Shown here piece by piece: positions 51,626 to 53,415 of a stretch of 53,415 nucleotides of DNA; the stretch's first letter is position 1, and each line of letters opens with the position of its first letter. Location: contig SVFV01000024.1 of NCBI GenBank assembly GCA_015056655.1, positions 1 to 53,415 on the forward strand, read 5' to 3'. This DNA is from Butyrivibrio sp. (GTDB taxonomy: Bacteria; Bacillota; Clostridia; Lachnospirales; Lachnospiraceae). The notes below the pieces were generated by a model, which saw only the letters and a program-made list of their open reading frames with translations, made no database searches and had not been told where the DNA came from. The translations under genes and the position numbers were made by a program.

Positions 51626-53360
51626 CGTTTTGCTCCCTCCCCATTTTCCAGTTAACAGATTTCTTGTATTCATTCCACATGTGGTCGTAAATTCCGCCCT
51701 TTGCAAGAAGTGCATCGTGTTTTCCACTTTCTACGATTTTCCCGTCAGAAAGAACGCAAATCTTATCTGCATCCACCACTGTAGAAAGGCGGTGGGCAAT
51801 CATGATGACTGTTTTATCCTTGGATAGGTTCGCAAAAGCCTTCTGCACCATGATCTCATTATCAGGATCTGCAAAGGCTGTAGCCTCGTCCAGGATAAGG
51901 ATCGGTGCATTTTTAAGGAATGCTCTTGCAATTGAAATTCGCTGAGCCTCACCACCTGAGACATAGGTTCCCTTGCTACCTATTATGGTATTTATGCCAT
52001 CCGGCAGCTTTTCAATAATATCCCAGCACATTGCATCCTTAAGAGCATGAATAACGTCAGTCTCAGTGGCGTCAGGCCTTCCCATTCTTACATTCTCAAG
52101 TATAGACATCTTAAGAAGCTTACTGTCCTGAAAAACGTAGGACACATTTTTCATAAGATCCGCCGAGGAAATATCCTTTACATCTACGCCTCCGATTTTA
52201 ATGCTGCCCTGCTTCACATCCCAGAATCTTGCGATAAGGGAAGCAAGGGTAGTTTTACCGCCACCGGAAGGACCGACAAATGCTACATGTTCGCCAGGCT
52301 TAATATCAAGGCTTATGCCGTCGATGGCGTTGGACTTCTTTTCGTCGTAGGTGAATACGATATTCTCAATCTTTATACTGCTGTCCTTGGGATTTTGCGG
52401 ATTTGAAGCTTCTTTAAGAGGCGCTACATTCAGAAGCTCATACATTCTATTGAGGGCATCTCTAACAATCATCTGGCTCTCCCCTGCATAGGCAACCTTC
52501 ATGAGGGTAACCGTAAGGATTGGTGTAATGATAATGTAAAAGAGAATGTTGTATAAGAATGTATTTGAAACACCATTTCTTGCAAAAATAAAGCTGCATG
52601 CCACAAGGGCTGCAAACACTGCATTTGCAGCTGTGGTAAAGCCTATCATGGGCATTCTCATACCGATGGTGTAGGTGATAGTCCACTTTTCATATTTATC
52701 TATGGCTTCTTTGAATCTTTTGAAAGAAAAAACAGACTGACCAAAGGTCTTTACTACGGGAATTCCCCTAACATATTCAACCGCTTCAGCAGACATCTCA
52801 TCAAGGGCGTTCTGATACTCCTTCATGTCATTCTGCATCTTTTCCCCCATCATTCCTCCCATCATAAGGAAGGCTAAAACCGCAGGCACAAGGCAAATAA
52901 GGCCAATCCTCCAGTCAAAAATAAGGAGCATTGCAATAAGCCCAACAGGTGTGGCATAGCTTACTGCCTTATCCGGAAGGCTGTGTGCAAGGAAAGTCTC
53001 TGTTGCTGCACTGGACTCAGCCACTATCTTTCTAATCTTGCCGCTTCCCTCAGACTCAATGTAGCCCATTGGAAGCTTCATAACGTGCTCCATCATGGCT
53101 TTTCTCATATTTGTCTGGACTCTGAAGGCTGCCAGATGAGAGCACATAAGGGCTGAAATATACAGAAACAAAGCCAAAAGACTCATCCCCACTGCACTCC
53201 AGCCATAGCTGACTATGTGCGTTGCCTTTGAAAAATCAGGTCTGACCTCCACAACTTCCTTGATGATGCACCAGATGTAATAAAACGGTACCAATGCAAC
53301 CAAGGCGCTTATTGCAGCCAGAATCCATGAACTGATAGTTAAATAGTGTATGCTCAACAA
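51603..53360 (-). CDS. half-size ABC transporter, subunit 1 (YbtPQ/IrtAB-like), 5' end uncertain
   Basis: The 585 residues have six membrane helices and an ATPase domain with GPSGGGKTT, VSGGEAQRISIARAF and LILDEATAFADPDNE. The ATAFADP string after the catalytic Glu is a mark of YbtPQ/IrtAB-type metallophore transporters. The only in-frame starts are two TTG codons right after a stop (TGA 53371-53369), without a ribosome site. About 10-15 residues usually present before YLTISSWIL are missing. An ATG at 53391 reads a plausible basic start in another frame, so a frameshift in the hairpin there is possible. The gene is 5' incomplete or damaged. Confidence 0.8.
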   Translation of the reverse strand: MLSIHYLTISSWILAAISALVALVPFYYIWCIIKEVVEVRPDFSKATHIVSYGWSAVGMSLLALFLYISALMCSHLAAFRVQTNMRKAMMEHVMKLPMGYIESEGSGKIRKIVAESSAATETFLAHSLPDKAVSYATPVGLIAMLLIFDWRIGLICLVPAVLAFLMMGGMMGEKMQNDMKEYQNALDEMSAEAVEYVRGIPVVKTFGQSVFSFKRFKEAIDKYEKWTITYTIGMRMPMIGFTTAANAVFAALVACSFIFARNGVSNTFLYNILFYIIITPILTVTLMKVAYAGESQMIVRDALNRMYELLNVAPLKEASNPQNPKDSSIKIENIVFTYDEKKSNAIDGISLDIKPGEHVAFVGPSGGGKTTLASLIARFWDVKQGSIKIGGVDVKDISSADLMKNVSYVFQDSKLLKMSILENVRMGRPDATETDVIHALKDAMCWDIIEKLPDGINTIIGSKGTYVSGGEAQRISIARAFLKNAPILILDEATAFADPDNEIMVQKAFANLSKDKTVIMIAHRLSTVVDADKICVLSDGKIVESGKHDALLAKGGIYDHMWNEYKKSVNWKMGREQNDDRKVTA

Positions 53361-53361
53361 C

Positions 53362-53379
53362 CGGCTGATTTTTCAGCCG
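53362..53379. other. hairpin at the start of the ABC gene
   Basis: CGGCTGATTTTTCAGCCG is a perfect 7-bp stem with a four-base loop, at the unclear start of the ABC gene. It could hide a ribosome site or mark a small insertion or deletion. Confidence 0.5.
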
Positions 53380-53415
53380 ATGTTTTCGCATAAAATATAA
53401 CAACAATTGTACCTT

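Overview
The window looks like a low-to-moderate GC Firmicutes chromosome, most likely a Lachnospiraceae member (Butyrivibrio-like). This is inferred from the AT-rich intergenic DNA, strong AGGAGG-type ribosome sites, the clade II fused PurL, the short-form ThiC, the TPP-controlled thiW operon and the ABC-F protein with a leader peptide. No 16S rRNA or marker phylogeny is present, so the genus is a guess. No phage, transposase, plasmid or CRISPR genes were seen. Most genes lie on the minus strand.

Layout. 1-1.2 kb: the 3' part of an elongator-type tRNA-Met, then an unusual GC-rich hairpin block and a 45-bp tandem repeat carrying copies of the tRNA 3' end, then a decayed secreted-protein gene. 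1.2-8 kb: argS, a patatin-like lipase with queH, a plus-strand pair (membrane acyltransferase and GNAT acetyltransferase), and dtd with a membrane-anchored GH25 lysozyme. A 147-nt nearly self-complementary element separates dtd from the next operon. 8-16.5 kb: purL-carA-carB, which joins purine and pyrimidine synthesis in one transcription unit. 16.5-24.3 kb: a TetR regulator and a DUF6508-like gene, a VanZ-like gene with an apparently leaderless promoter, a GH13 lipoprotein amylase with a HAD phosphatase, tRNA-Trp, an AlkD-like repair protein, an unrecognised structured RNA candidate, a Memo/AMMECR1 fusion and a NUDIX hydrolase.

24.4-31.3 kb: a TetR regulator convergent with a stand-alone condensation-domain enzyme whose promoter carries three copies of a palindrome. 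Next is a four-gene operon that is the most interesting unit here: a degenerate anti-sigma-like protein, a STAS antagonist, a LytS-type 5TM receptor joined to a PP2C/SpoIIE phosphatase, and a translationally coupled CstA-type carbon transporter. By analogy with LytS-family pyruvate receptors and CstA/BtsT pyruvate transporters, I infer a carbon-sensing partner-switching module. 31.4-37.4 kb: an IlvD/Edd-family dehydratase, an MFS transporter, an ABC-F antibiotic-resistance protein with a promoter, leader peptide and intrinsic terminator (transcription attenuation), and a MerR-methyltransferase fusion. 37.5-42.1 kb: thiW-thiM-thiE-thiD-thiC behind a TPP riboswitch, with thiazole salvage but no thiazole synthesis genes in view.

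42.2-53.4 kb: an amino-acid permease fused to a hybrid histidine kinase, an ABCG-like transporter, a three-gene plus-strand operon of DUF6765/DUF308-type proteins, and two half-size ABC transporters resembling the YbtPQ/IrtAB group. The 5' end of the second one is uncertain at the window edge. All functional calls come from reading sequence and remembered family motifs; no searches were run.
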